From assembly GCF_000972845.2 (NCBI RefSeq), contig NC_040011.1:29194806-29258805 (forward strand): 64,000 nt of DNA, in the 5' to 3' direction. The notes beneath the pieces were generated by a model. That model did no database searches and had not been told where the DNA came from. It was given only the letters and a program-made list of their open reading frames with translations. The stretch comes from Larimichthys crocea (lineage: Eukaryota; Chordata; Actinopteri; Sciaenidae). The translations under genes were made by a program, and so were the position numbers. Positions 38,091-48,100 of this stretch are shown one piece after another (positions within the stretch are counted from its first letter, which is position 1; each line of letters opens with the position of its first letter).

Positions 38091-41000
38091 CCTGCTTCTT
38101 AGCCCACATTTGCACCCATTTATTTGTTTTATTTTCCTATTTCGCTGATGTCTCGGCATAGCATGCTCCCCATTATAAAAAGACAGTGGAAGTTTAACTG
38201 ACAAGAAATACACTTTTTGGTAGAAGTCACCTTTATGCCAAAAAAAATGTATTTTATAGCATTAATGTCTTTGTCATGTAATCCTCTTTGAAACAGAAGA
38301 GAGAAAGTGAGGCAAAAGCATCTCATGAAAGCTAAGCCAATCCCACTGGGGTTTTGCTTGAAACCTGGCAGGAGTCTAACAAACTCTGACTAATAACTGC
38401 ATCTTGCTGTTGGAGTTTTTCTAAGGACAGTGAGCGTGTTGAAGGAGAAACCCACATTCAGCAGATTAAGCTCAGCTCTTGAGGCCCAGTTAAGAGTTCT
38501 CATTCTATTCCACCAAATTTCACACTGTAAAACTTTCTTTCAATACCATCTGAAATGAATTTATTCACAATCTAATGTGCAGACACGACCGACCATTATT
38601 GGACTGAATTGGTTATATGAATCAAATGCATCTCTAATATACATGGGTCTATAAAAGTAAATATCCATAAAAGTCTGAGTGAGATAACGTTTCCAGGAAA
38701 ACAGAACGCCGGCATATTGTTTTGGTGTGGTACACTGCTTATGCCTTTATACGCCGTGGGCATGCTACTAGGCAAATATCCTTGGCTCCTGGTGCCTTCT
38801 CCATTGAGCACAGAGAATTGCGGCAGGGAAGGCCAGAGGCCAAGCAAATATTGCCCATCTAACCTATTCACATGAATTATAGAATAAATTCTGCATGAGC
38901 AAAACTGAGATGTCTGATATATAAATTTGATGGGTAGTTCTTGCAGGTAGTTCTACAGAGTGAGAAGTGCATCATTCATGATAAATAAAGTAATGGCCCG
39001 GCTATTTAAATAATTAAAGTTGCAATCATCTTAAAGCTCAATTTTGCTTCTTCAAAGAACAGTGAACTTTCCTGTAATTTGTAATTGAAAAAATACCTCA
39101 AAGATTTTGGCAGAATATAGATTATTCTGACTAAATCTTTGAGGTATATTTTTTCGACATAAATTCACAAAAGGCTTTTATTAGAAGAAATAAATCAGTG
39201 TCAGAGACAAATACATGAACAGTAAAGCCAGATAGTACGTCATCAGCATATTTCCATAGGGAAATAAAATTGCCTCATTCTTTGGAGTTCTGGGTGAAAA
39301 GAGATAGAATTGAAACCTTTCTCCGTCTCTCTGCTTCACTGGTTCAAGATAACCATTGTGGAGACCGATGCTTTTGAAATCACCCTGGATACCCTGTAAG
39401 ACTAGCAATACTGGGGAGTACCTTGATTTAAAAGGTGGCAGACTGTGTGAATACTGTACAGCCAAGCCTCGCTATTTCACAGTGAGCTGGAAAAGACAGT
39501 GTGCAACCGTAGGTAAGATGACCATTTAAAGAGCTCTAGATCAGCTATTAATTGGTTGTATTATGTAACTAATCAATTCAGATAATAATAATAAAAATGC
39601 ATACAAGTTACAAGTTGCATACATGGTCACTTACACAGTGTCACATTTCAGTCTCATTACAGACTGTGGTGCACTTTTTCTGTCATCATGAATACAGTGG
39701 CTGGATTAAAACCACATTGAACCAATGGATGTTTAAGGCCCCCAGTGTATACAAACCATTGTGTTACTTAAGTGTTTTATAGGGTCAGACCAGTAGTTGT
39801 TTTCCACTGCTTTACTAGATTGAATACAGACCTCTATGTCCTTCGTGCAGATACACAGAGCACACATGGTAACCTTGGACCTGTTTTTATAGACAGAACA
39901 AATACAAAAGGCACGACAACCCTAAACATCTGCTCTTCATGTAGAGTATTCATTCTTTCTTCATTAATTTCTGTCTTCGCTATGCACATACAAGGACACA
40001 TGGACATGACAGGCCCCTGGGTGCACACCAGGACACCCTGATTGTAGATCCAGCCTCACTGTATGTGAGTGAAGATATTAGGCAATGCTGCTAATCAGCA
40101 TCAAACTGTTCTATTTTTCTCTGGAAATGAGTAAGTTGAGGATGGGGTGAGAAGAGCTCCTTGAATTGTTCTTGTTGATAAGTTTTCTAACTTCAAAGAA
40201 GAAAAATCATAAAACATAAACCAGACCCCAGTGCTTAAGTATGAGAGAGGTGAACACGCACAATGCTGTTTGGGACCTAAATTTAATAAATTCAAAAGCT
40301 GTTTTGTTGATATTTTCTCCAGCAATGCCAGCCCTCAACTAGGCTGACTAGGGACAAATGTCAGTGTGCCTCCAGTCCCTATTTTAATGAAAAACACAGT
40401 CCTGGAAGCTTATTATGGCTTTGTACTGTGTCTGACAAATTGCTACAATGTTGCATATTATGTGTTTATGCATATTGAGAAATTACATATTGGAATAATC
40501 ACACACTTTAACTGACAACACCTATAAAGAAATGAAATATCTTAGTCTAAGTTCTCTATTTTTTTAGGGAATGTGATGACAAATGTACTTAATTGTGTAA
40601 TATCATAAGATAATCTTTTGTTCTTATATATCTCGCTGTTTAACAATGCCAGCTGCCCTAGATGATCTTAAGATATAAACAAAGGCAGCGTGCAGCATTG
40701 AAGAATCCACCTGCTCTGAGGCATACACGAGGTAAAGAAGAGCGTGTGGGAGAGGGAGAGAGATCCATCAGTCTTTTTACGTGAAGGAATAAGGTTAAAT
40801 TATAGTTATGTAAGGGTCGAACCAGTTCGTGTCATGTTTGTAGCGGTGAGTGCAGCTCAAATGTACTGGAACACGATGAATGTCAGCTGGGTATTTATAT
40901 TCCTCAGCATGTGCCGAAATATACTCTGATGATACTGCAAGAGTAAAGTTGTTAAAGGGACAGGAAAACTTTGTCCTCGCCCATTAATCAGTGACTAATT

Positions 41001-43137
41001 GACTTTTGAATGCACTGTGTAGAAAATCACAACTAACACACCAGTGTGTAATTAGAACCTATAAATAAAACCTTTTTTCAAAAAATTATTCTGACTTAGC
41101 CTAGCGGGTATCAGGGCAAATTTGCACAATAATGTGTGTTCAACACCTAATCTGTCTACCCAAGTGGCCCAATGAGACTGTTCAACTTTTACCATTGCCT
41201 GCACCTTGCCGCCAAATCTAACTGCCATAAACCAGCTGCATAGTGGATACGCCATAGTGAGTTGACTGACAGTTTGCCTAGTTGAGTTTGCATAAACATG
41301 AATTGACTTTAAAATGAATTGTTAATAGTTTTTCAATTCTTAAAAAAAAACAAAAAAACTAACAAGATATTTATGAAAATGTCAGGAATGTAATCTATTC
41401 TCTAAGGGCGATGGACAATGTTTTTCAGGTTTCCAGTGTAACCAGTGGATATTTGCAAAATGGATGGCAGATATCCAGGCCAAGACTTCTCTGCTGTGCA
41501 ATTCGCAGCTAGGTATGCAAGAATGAGGAAAAAGACAAATGAGACCAAGACAACTTTCGGCCGAACAGATATCTGCATATAAACGCAGTAATCTAATAAT
41601 AATGAATCATAATATAATAATACATAATAATAATAATAAAAAGCTAAATTGTTGTCAAACAATAGCTGATGGGTTCTGAGATTGCAATTGAGCCATTGTG
41701 TTAAGCCACTTTTGCTCTCCACGCACACTGTTTACCTGCATGTAACCAGAGTTTCTGATTCCAAATGTTGGTCCCTTGCCTACAGATCCTGTATTCATAT
41801 GCAGATATTGGTTTACAGAGATTAGTGCTGATGTTACATCACAGGACACGAGAGACAAAGTAAACACACTTGAGCTGTAGCTAAAAGTCATGGTCGGACA
41901 GTGTGCTGTTAGAGGTACTGAAGATTATTTGATGTACATTTGCAGGTACGTTTACACGCTGTTCAATGTGCTGCAGCAGAGGAGCTAATTAGCCATCCAG
42001 CCTGCAAATTGACATTAGCAGTGCACTTTTCCCAGGTGAATGTTTGGTTCGTTGTTAAACAAGCTCGGGATCAGAACAAGATGTGTGGTCATGTTTGGAA
42101 GTTAGATAAGAGGGAGACTTTAGTAGGGAAGCTAATGTGGGTTGTTGTTCAAAATCTGTGGCTCTTGTGTAGCAGGCTGTGGTCTGCCTTAGTGTGGCTG
42201 TCTATCTATGACGGAATGTTGCTGCCTTTGGTAGATTGGTATGACTGGTTGGCTACATGACTCTATCAGTACCGCTAAATTAATGCAATGTGGTTGCCAT
42301 GAACAAAAATGTCTAAAATATTTTTGCTTTTTGGCTTCAGATATTTTTCTCAAAAGAGAACACAGGACAAGTGCTTTAGAGAGCAGAGAGGTATGCGGTA
42401 GCAGAAAAGGTTTTCTTCAAGTTCAGCTCACCACTATTACATTCCTCACTACCAATGTGAGGGAATGAATTCAGAAAACAGCCTTTTGCACACTGCATCT
42501 GTAAATAACTGAAATAGCTATTTCATGATAAACCAAAAACTTGGTTATCTGAAGGAAAATATTATTACTTTAATGGCACAATTTAGGCATTAGTAGTTAT
42601 GCACACAACTTATTTACTTAACCGACCAATCACTTTTAGGCACAGACAATAAAAATAATACTTGTGTTCATGGCTATGTGGGGAGCATTGTCAAGGGGTT
42701 GAGAATTGTATAAATTCTTCATCTGTAATGGGAGAAATGTTCTTGGTTTGTTGCATGGAGTAAACTTAAGTGTGAGCTGGTCTGGTTTTGTCAGCACTAG
42801 AAAAAAAAAAAAGTCTTTATGTTGTTTGAATAAAGCTAGTCCCAATGCATCATGTGCCTGTTTCAGTTTCAGTGTTGCAGAGTTCCACAGAATATTTTGT
42901 ATTGTACTGTGTATTCATCATCAAACCTCCAAGTTACTGGACCAGAATAAAAATAGATTTGTTATTCTTGTTGCAAACACGAAGCTGGAACTTTCTAAAA
43001 GTCACCAACCTCATTAGCCTTAGCTAGAGAATTAAGTTCCATCATAATTATATATATTTTTTGTAATCTATAACCTAAACTCTTTAATCAAACAGTGTTT
43101 TATCTCATAACAAATCTGTCATCCTGTATCCAAGATA
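38091..43137. other. Non-coding stretch, about 5 kb
   Basis: Frames reach 108 codons (41,402-41,728, -) and none is recognised. Besides the hairpin at 39,087-39,155 (listed separately), it holds a TAA-rich segment at 41,590-41,640, an A-rich run at 41,343-41,360 and an A13 run near 42,801-42,813. No exon or mobile element is recognised. Confidence 0.5.
39087..39155. other. Near-perfect 69-nt hairpin, microRNA-like or palindromic MITE
   Basis: Two 31-33-nt arms flank a 5-nt loop (TAGAT, 39,118-39,122). Pairing by hand: 9 bp at the base, a 2-nt bulge on the 3' arm, 12 uninterrupted bp (CCTCAAAGATTT with its complement), two mismatches separated by one pair, then 7 bp up to the loop. In all 29 of 31 positions on the 5' arm pair. 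The flanks (39,074-39,086 and 39,156-39,168) show only weak further complementarity. The size and pairing suit a pre-microRNA, although the loop is short. I recognise no known microRNA seed. A palindromic Tc1/mariner-type mini-element, as in the MADE1 family that gave rise to miR-548 in primates, would look similar. The structure is seen directly; the function is not. Confidence 0.5.
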
Positions 43138-43452
43138 CACCGGGCATGGTTAGCACACAGCAAGAGGGTTCCTAGTTCAAACCTCAGCTGAGGCCTTTCT
43201 GTGTGGAGATTGCATGTTCTCCCCGTGTCTGCGTGGGTTCTTTCCCACAGTCCAAAAACATGCACTTAACAGGTTGATTGGTGACTAAATTTCCCGTAGA
43301 TGTGAATGTGAGCGTAAATGGTGGTTTGTTTCTATGTGGCCTGTGATGAGCTGCCGACTTATCCAGGGAGTACAACGCCTCTCGCCCAAAGATATAGGAT
43401 AGGCTCCAGCCCCCTGCAACCCTGATGAAGATAAGCAGTTACAGATATGAAA
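43138..43452 (+). mobile_element. Decayed tRNA-headed SINE-like teleost repeat
   Basis: The start has a pol III A-box-like GGTTAGCAC and a B-box-like AGTTCAAACC (about 43,174-43,183). Then comes the widespread fish tail: GTGGAGATTGCATGTTCTCC, CACAGTCCAAAAACATGCA, a GATTGGTGACTAAAT block, GTGAATGTGAGCGTAAATGG, and finally GGATAGGCTCCAGCCCCCTG and GATAAGCAGTTACAGAT. Compared with the form I remember, about 9 bp are missing after the A box and about 20 bp in the CTCCGG part. The CpGs are largely lost, which points to an old copy. A box, B box and 3' end are all in + orientation. No clear target duplication was found. The family is recognised by sequence memory; whether it is best called a SINE or a LINE-derived tail is uncertain. 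Confidence 0.7.
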
Positions 43453-44664
43453 CCACATTCAGAGGTGGTCTGAGATTCATTTACAATAACAGCAAAGAGT
43501 ATATATACGGTGTGATGTATCTCCACGGGTATTTCATGTATCTCCAGTTCATAAGAGCCACATAAAGAGAGCTAACAATCAGGAAAGTTTGGTTCTAAAA
43601 CAGAGCATGGGTTATAAAGTGAGTCCTCAGTACTACAAATACCAACATTTGCAGTAATCACTGAGTCATTGGTATTGATCGACAACCCTTTTAACACCCT
43701 GCAGGCACACTGTGGTCAGTTTGTGGTAAGCATGCGGTAAAAAGCTTGATGCATGAAAATGAATAAAAGTAGTTTCACTTTGTTTCTCACAGCTGATGCC
43801 ACCGGTTATTCTGCACTTGTTAAGCATTGTCCATCACCTCTGGTTTCCTAGTTGTTGCCAAAAGACTGCTAAAGCATAAGGCCATGACAGGTGTTAAGGA
43901 TGATTGATTGACAAACACAAAAACACTCCGCTGGATAATGGCTACTGTGTAAAAAGTTGTGCTTTGCCATAAATTCTTGTGACAAATGATCAGATGACAA
44001 ATTATGATTTATGCTTTATCTTGTCCCACAGTTCCATACATTTTTTTGTTTTTTTCATTTTTTACATTCGGATGTACACATTACATCTTATTTGACCTCA
44101 CTGACCCACCCCCCCAACATTTTCCTCTCCCCTTGCACATGCTTTTACACACATGAACGGAATAGAAAGTGACATTTTCCAGCAAGCTTTGTTACCCATC
44201 AGTCATTGTTAGTGTGTGTCATGGGGAGAAACCCCTTAGAGCGCTGAGGGAGTTCAAGCTGGAGTGGGCAACAGTGGCTTTTTGAGGGAGGAGGGGACAA
44301 AGATGAAACGTGCAAGTGTGCGCATGCACACATGCACTCCACCAATTAAAATGCAGAACAGCATGCTTTAGCCGTAAAGTAGAAATGGATTTGCCTATAT
44401 TACATATTCCATGTAGATCATCAGACAAATAATTTTACTAATAAATTTCTTCACCCAAAGGTGAAGCACAGGGGAGTTTCTGTCAAACATTTATCATTAC
44501 ATATTGAATATAATATCATGTAGCTGGCTTGTTAATAATGTTTTGCTTCATCTTGAATAAAACTGTTTGTTAAAGTCAGTTCCCCTTCAGGCAGGTAACC
44601 AGTAAATCTAAAGTATGGTACTTTTGTACTGTGTGATGTTGTACCTAGGACAAAGATTTTAGAA
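43453..44664. other. Non-coding stretch between two mobile elements
   Basis: No recognised gene. T-runs lie at 44,041-44,063 and a C-run near 44,106-44,114. The longest frames are under 80 codons and look spurious. Confidence 0.55.
44657..44664. repeat. hAT target-site duplication, left copy
   Basis: TTTTAGAA, identical to the right copy at 45,113-45,120. Confidence 0.93.
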
Positions 44665-44761
44665 CAGTGGTTCTTAACCTGGGTTCGATCGAACCCTAGG
44701 GGTTCGGTGAGTCGGTCTCAGGGGTTCGGTGGAGCCTCCGCCCTGGAATTTTTTATACCAT

Positions 44762-44789
44762 GATTGCTCACATATCTTTGTGAGCAATC
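44762..44789. repeat. Perfect 10-bp inverted repeat inside the hAT element
   Basis: GATTGCTCAC and GTGAGCAATC pair perfectly around an 8-nt loop. The right arm and loop overlap the YLCEQ codons of the transposase remnant, while the left arm lies at the presumed deletion junction. Confidence 0.8.
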
Positions 44790-44928
44790 GTTTTCGAGGA
44801 TGCTGGACATGAAAACTAAGAAAAGGAACAGACTTTGCTGTGAAAATGACATGAGACTGGCACTTGCCAAGGTGAAGCCACGCATATCTGAACTGGTCTC
44901 TCAAAGGCAACAGCAGAAGTCACACTGA
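44764..44928 (+). pseudogene. hAT transposase C-terminal remnant
   Basis: The frame after the stop at 44,761-44,763 encodes about 54 residues ending at TGA (44,926-44,928). It contains YLCEQSFSRMLDMKTKKR, then NRL, an acidic/hydrophobic stretch, DMRLALAKVKPRISELV and a terminal KSH. This matches the conserved end of hAT transposases: the Y-L-C-E-x-x-F-S segment of the dimerisation region, the K-x-K-x-R-N-x-L motif, the D/E-(L/M)-R-(L/I)-A-L-(S/A) helix and the frequent SH terminus. The catalytic DDE core, the BED finger and most of the dimerisation domain are absent. It sits in the same orientation as the element and ends about 184 bp before its right terminus, as expected for a transposase 3' end kept after internal deletion. 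It cannot encode an active enzyme. The family call comes from motif recognition, not a search. Confidence 0.82.
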
Positions 44929-45112
44929 GGTAAGTTGTTGTGAGTTCATGCACTGTGTTGGTTTTGTTATTTGAACAAGGTGATGTTAATGCACGGTTCA
45001 TTTTGTGCACCAGTAAAAAAATCATATTTTATTTTTTACTAAAGAAGGGTTCGGTGAATGAGCATATGAAACTGGTGGGGTTCGGTACCTCCAACAAGGT
45101 TAAGAACCACTG

Positions 45113-45120
45113 TTTTAGAA
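45113..45120. repeat. hAT target-site duplication, right copy
   Basis: TTTTAGAA, identical to the left copy at 44,657-44,664. Confidence 0.93.
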
Positions 45121-48100
45121 GCTGGCCTTGTTAGGTCCCTGCATTTGTTCAAGTGTGATTACCAGTGATGGATCTAAGAACTTCACTTGTTTATACAACC
45201 TACATAATAACAAGTCACTTTTTTGCTTTATTATTGGTATACAACCCTTATGAATATCTTAAGATATATGTCTGTCTTTCTTTGGGTTATATAGGCCAGA
45301 AAATAAGATTTTGACAGGTCTTACAGCTTATGCATTTGGTTGTTCTGCCACTTCAGTTCATCTTATCAATATGATATCAATCAAATTCATCAATGCTTTT
45401 ACATTTAACCGGTACCAACTGTCCAGAGAGAATCACTGGCTTTGAAGTGAAGAGGCTTGGTATTAAAAGCCTTAAATATTTTACCATCTCCCTGTATACT
45501 CTGAATGTTGGTGCCCCCATTATAGAATTTTAAAAATTTCATGAGACAAATCACATCCTGGTTCAAGTAATTAGTGATTACCACTAAATAGATGCATTGC
45601 ATGCGCCCCCTTAATAAAGCATGACAGCTCTCTGACCTTTCAAATGCCACTCGGTTCTCTCGGTTCATTGCTTCGTTAGCATGATGAGCAGGCTTTCTCC
45701 CTCAAACAGTGGTAGGCTAACATTGTCAAGAAACTGTCAGCAAATATTGGCAGCTTGATTGCTTTGATAGCCCCTTGCTTGATCGGTCTTACTCTGGCGC
45801 TCGCCCACTCGTTTTCAAATGTGTATAGGTGTGCTCACGGATGACGGGGAGAGATACATTTAAGAGTCGAACATGCAGGGAAGGGAAGGATCTTGTTTGC
45901 ACAAATAACATGGAGGAGAAAGAGGAAGAGGAGGGAGGAGGAGACTTTAGACAAAAAAAACACAGCATCTTTGGATTTGCACATTGTTATCACAGCAGTG
46001 TCAGTGCTGTGACTGTGACACAGAGAAGACAATGGAAATCTGTACTTCTAAGCACAGACATGCTTAAATTCAACTTGCCTGACATGATTTTTTTATTTTT
46101 TTTGGCATGCACACAAGTAAAATTTCCATCCGTGGTGATAGCTGGTTTTGTTGGAGGGGTCCTGTTATTGAGAATTAATGAACAGCCTTCAGTCAGTCAA
46201 AATAGCATATTCACCCAGGCCATGTTATAATGTAAAATATGTTCTACAATCAATGCATATGCACACTGCAATAACTGTAATGAAAATGAAGATAATAGTT
46301 CAGTCTGGAATGAATATGGTCTTCAGAATGCTGCCGGACCAGATCCTATCATCATTATGACATCTGCGAGAGAGTGAGATTGAGGGAATTCAGGAGAAAT
46401 AGATTTATAGAGACAGGGAAAAAGAGAAAGGAAAGATGAGAAGAGGGAAAAGGGAGATCTACAGCATTGACATTATTGTTAAATACATACAATCACAGCC
46501 AGAAAGACCTGCTGGAGTGTCAGTACTTGACTCACCACTCTTATACCCTTCCATCCCTCCAGAATCACTTTCATAGCGGGTTTACTAGTGCATAAAGTCT
46601 TCCATGGCTGAGACCTGACAGCCTCAGATGCCAAAAATCCATCTTCCAATGCAATTTAGCACAGAGGGAGCTGGGAAGATGGGGAAATTATACAGGACTC
46701 GAGTCAGAGTTTTAAGGTAGCAGTAGAGGCCCACAGACACATTTGAAATGATGACAGGTTGCAAGAATCTGACAAGTCAAAAGTTAGTGACTCTAAAAAT
46801 AAAATTTCAGTCACTTTCTTGAGACCCTTGTGAGAAGGCAAAGTATTGAGGTGCTGTCTCACTCCTTGTCTTTGTTTCCATAGGCTCAAGATAACTAGCT
46901 GCCCGGCAAATTTTCCTTTGAAGCCTTCTCATTTCTCAGCTCAACTGAGGAAAATGACAGAGATAAAGTAATGCCAATTGTTCAAAACTGACTGAGTGAA
47001 ATTGAATCGTATTGTCAGTACAGTATGAGTGAATAGTTAAAAAGAAACTGTTTTATGAGGATGCAGCTTTCCAAACGACAACGTGTTTTCACTACTCTGC
47101 ATTTTTCAGGCTTTTGTTTGGTGTGAGCTTTTCTCTTGATTGAATACAATTACAAAATTGTAGTTATAATGCTAATAAATATCCACACACATAGTTATTT
47201 ATGAATTATTGTGAATACGCTATTGCAGTTTTACTGCTGAAAATAATTTAAGGCTTTCTTTTATCCACTTACTGTAGCTTTGAAAGGGGCTTTTTTTTCC
47301 CCCACACATATTTCTGAATTCAGTAGAAATCAGTCTTTTCCAGTGATAGCAGTGTGATATAATGTAATACACCATAAATCTGCTCAAAAACCATCATCAA
47401 AAATCATCACATTTAGACATTTTCTGCAGTAAAAAAACAACAACAAAAAAAACATACAGGAGCTGATAATGCAGTGCAACTTTCATGTTGCGAATTTCCA
47501 AAGCATATGAGCAAATAAAAGATGGCTATTGTATAACTTATAATATATAAAAAGAAATATTATTCTTAGCTGTTTACATTACCTACAGCATAATTGGACT
47601 GTAGTGCTGGAGTTCAAAACATGCTAATCTCAGATAGTTATATTAAACATTTGTTTCTGTTTGAAACATGGACTTTCTTTTCTCATTCCCATGTGTTTGT
47701 GTTGTGTTGAAAATAAAAGCAAAGCAAAAAGTTTTGAACAGAATAGTTTTTCATCATGAATACACTCCTCAATGTTTAAAACCATCAGTTGACATCAAAA
47801 TGGGAGGGAAATATATGCTTTTGTTATTTTTTTTTTTGAAAATGTCTTTTCATTCATTTCTGAGTAGTTGAATGTTTTGTTTTTTTTAAATTAAACTCTG
47901 CTTGTTTCATATCTGAAGGTAGAAAAAAAAAATATGACTATTGCAGACAACTTAGCTGGTGTGAGTTGAGGCAATTACTGCAGATCAGAGCCAGTAAAAC
48001 ACTTCACATTGTGTCGATAATGGCTGAGTACAATTGGACTGTACATATCAATGATACAGCGTGGTGGTAAACAGATTACACAAAACCGCTGAACACAAAT

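Larger units (their letters stand above)
44665..45112 (+). mobile_element. Non-autonomous hAT element (Buster/Charlie-like), 448 bp
   Basis: The element begins CAGTGGTTCTTAACCT and ends with the exact inverse, AGGTTAAGAACCACTG, giving 16-bp perfect terminal inverted repeats. It is flanked by a perfect 8-bp target duplication TTTTAGAA (44,657-44,664 and 45,113-45,120), the hallmark of hAT transposition. The duplication has TA in the middle, as in the nnnTAnnn preference of the Buster branch, to which Charlie elements belong. Inside are a 16-bp perfect palindrome GGGTTCGATCGAACCC (44,681-44,696) and four same-direction copies of GGGTTCGGT, two near each end. A transposase C-terminal remnant lies at 44,764-44,928. 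The rest of the transposase is missing, so this copy could move only with enzyme supplied elsewhere. The intact ends and target duplication suggest it is fairly young. Confidence 0.93.

Noticed and set aside
45829..46230. 133-codon frame on the + strand
   Set aside because: It crosses a polypurine run giving a Glu/Gly stretch. No known protein resembles it.
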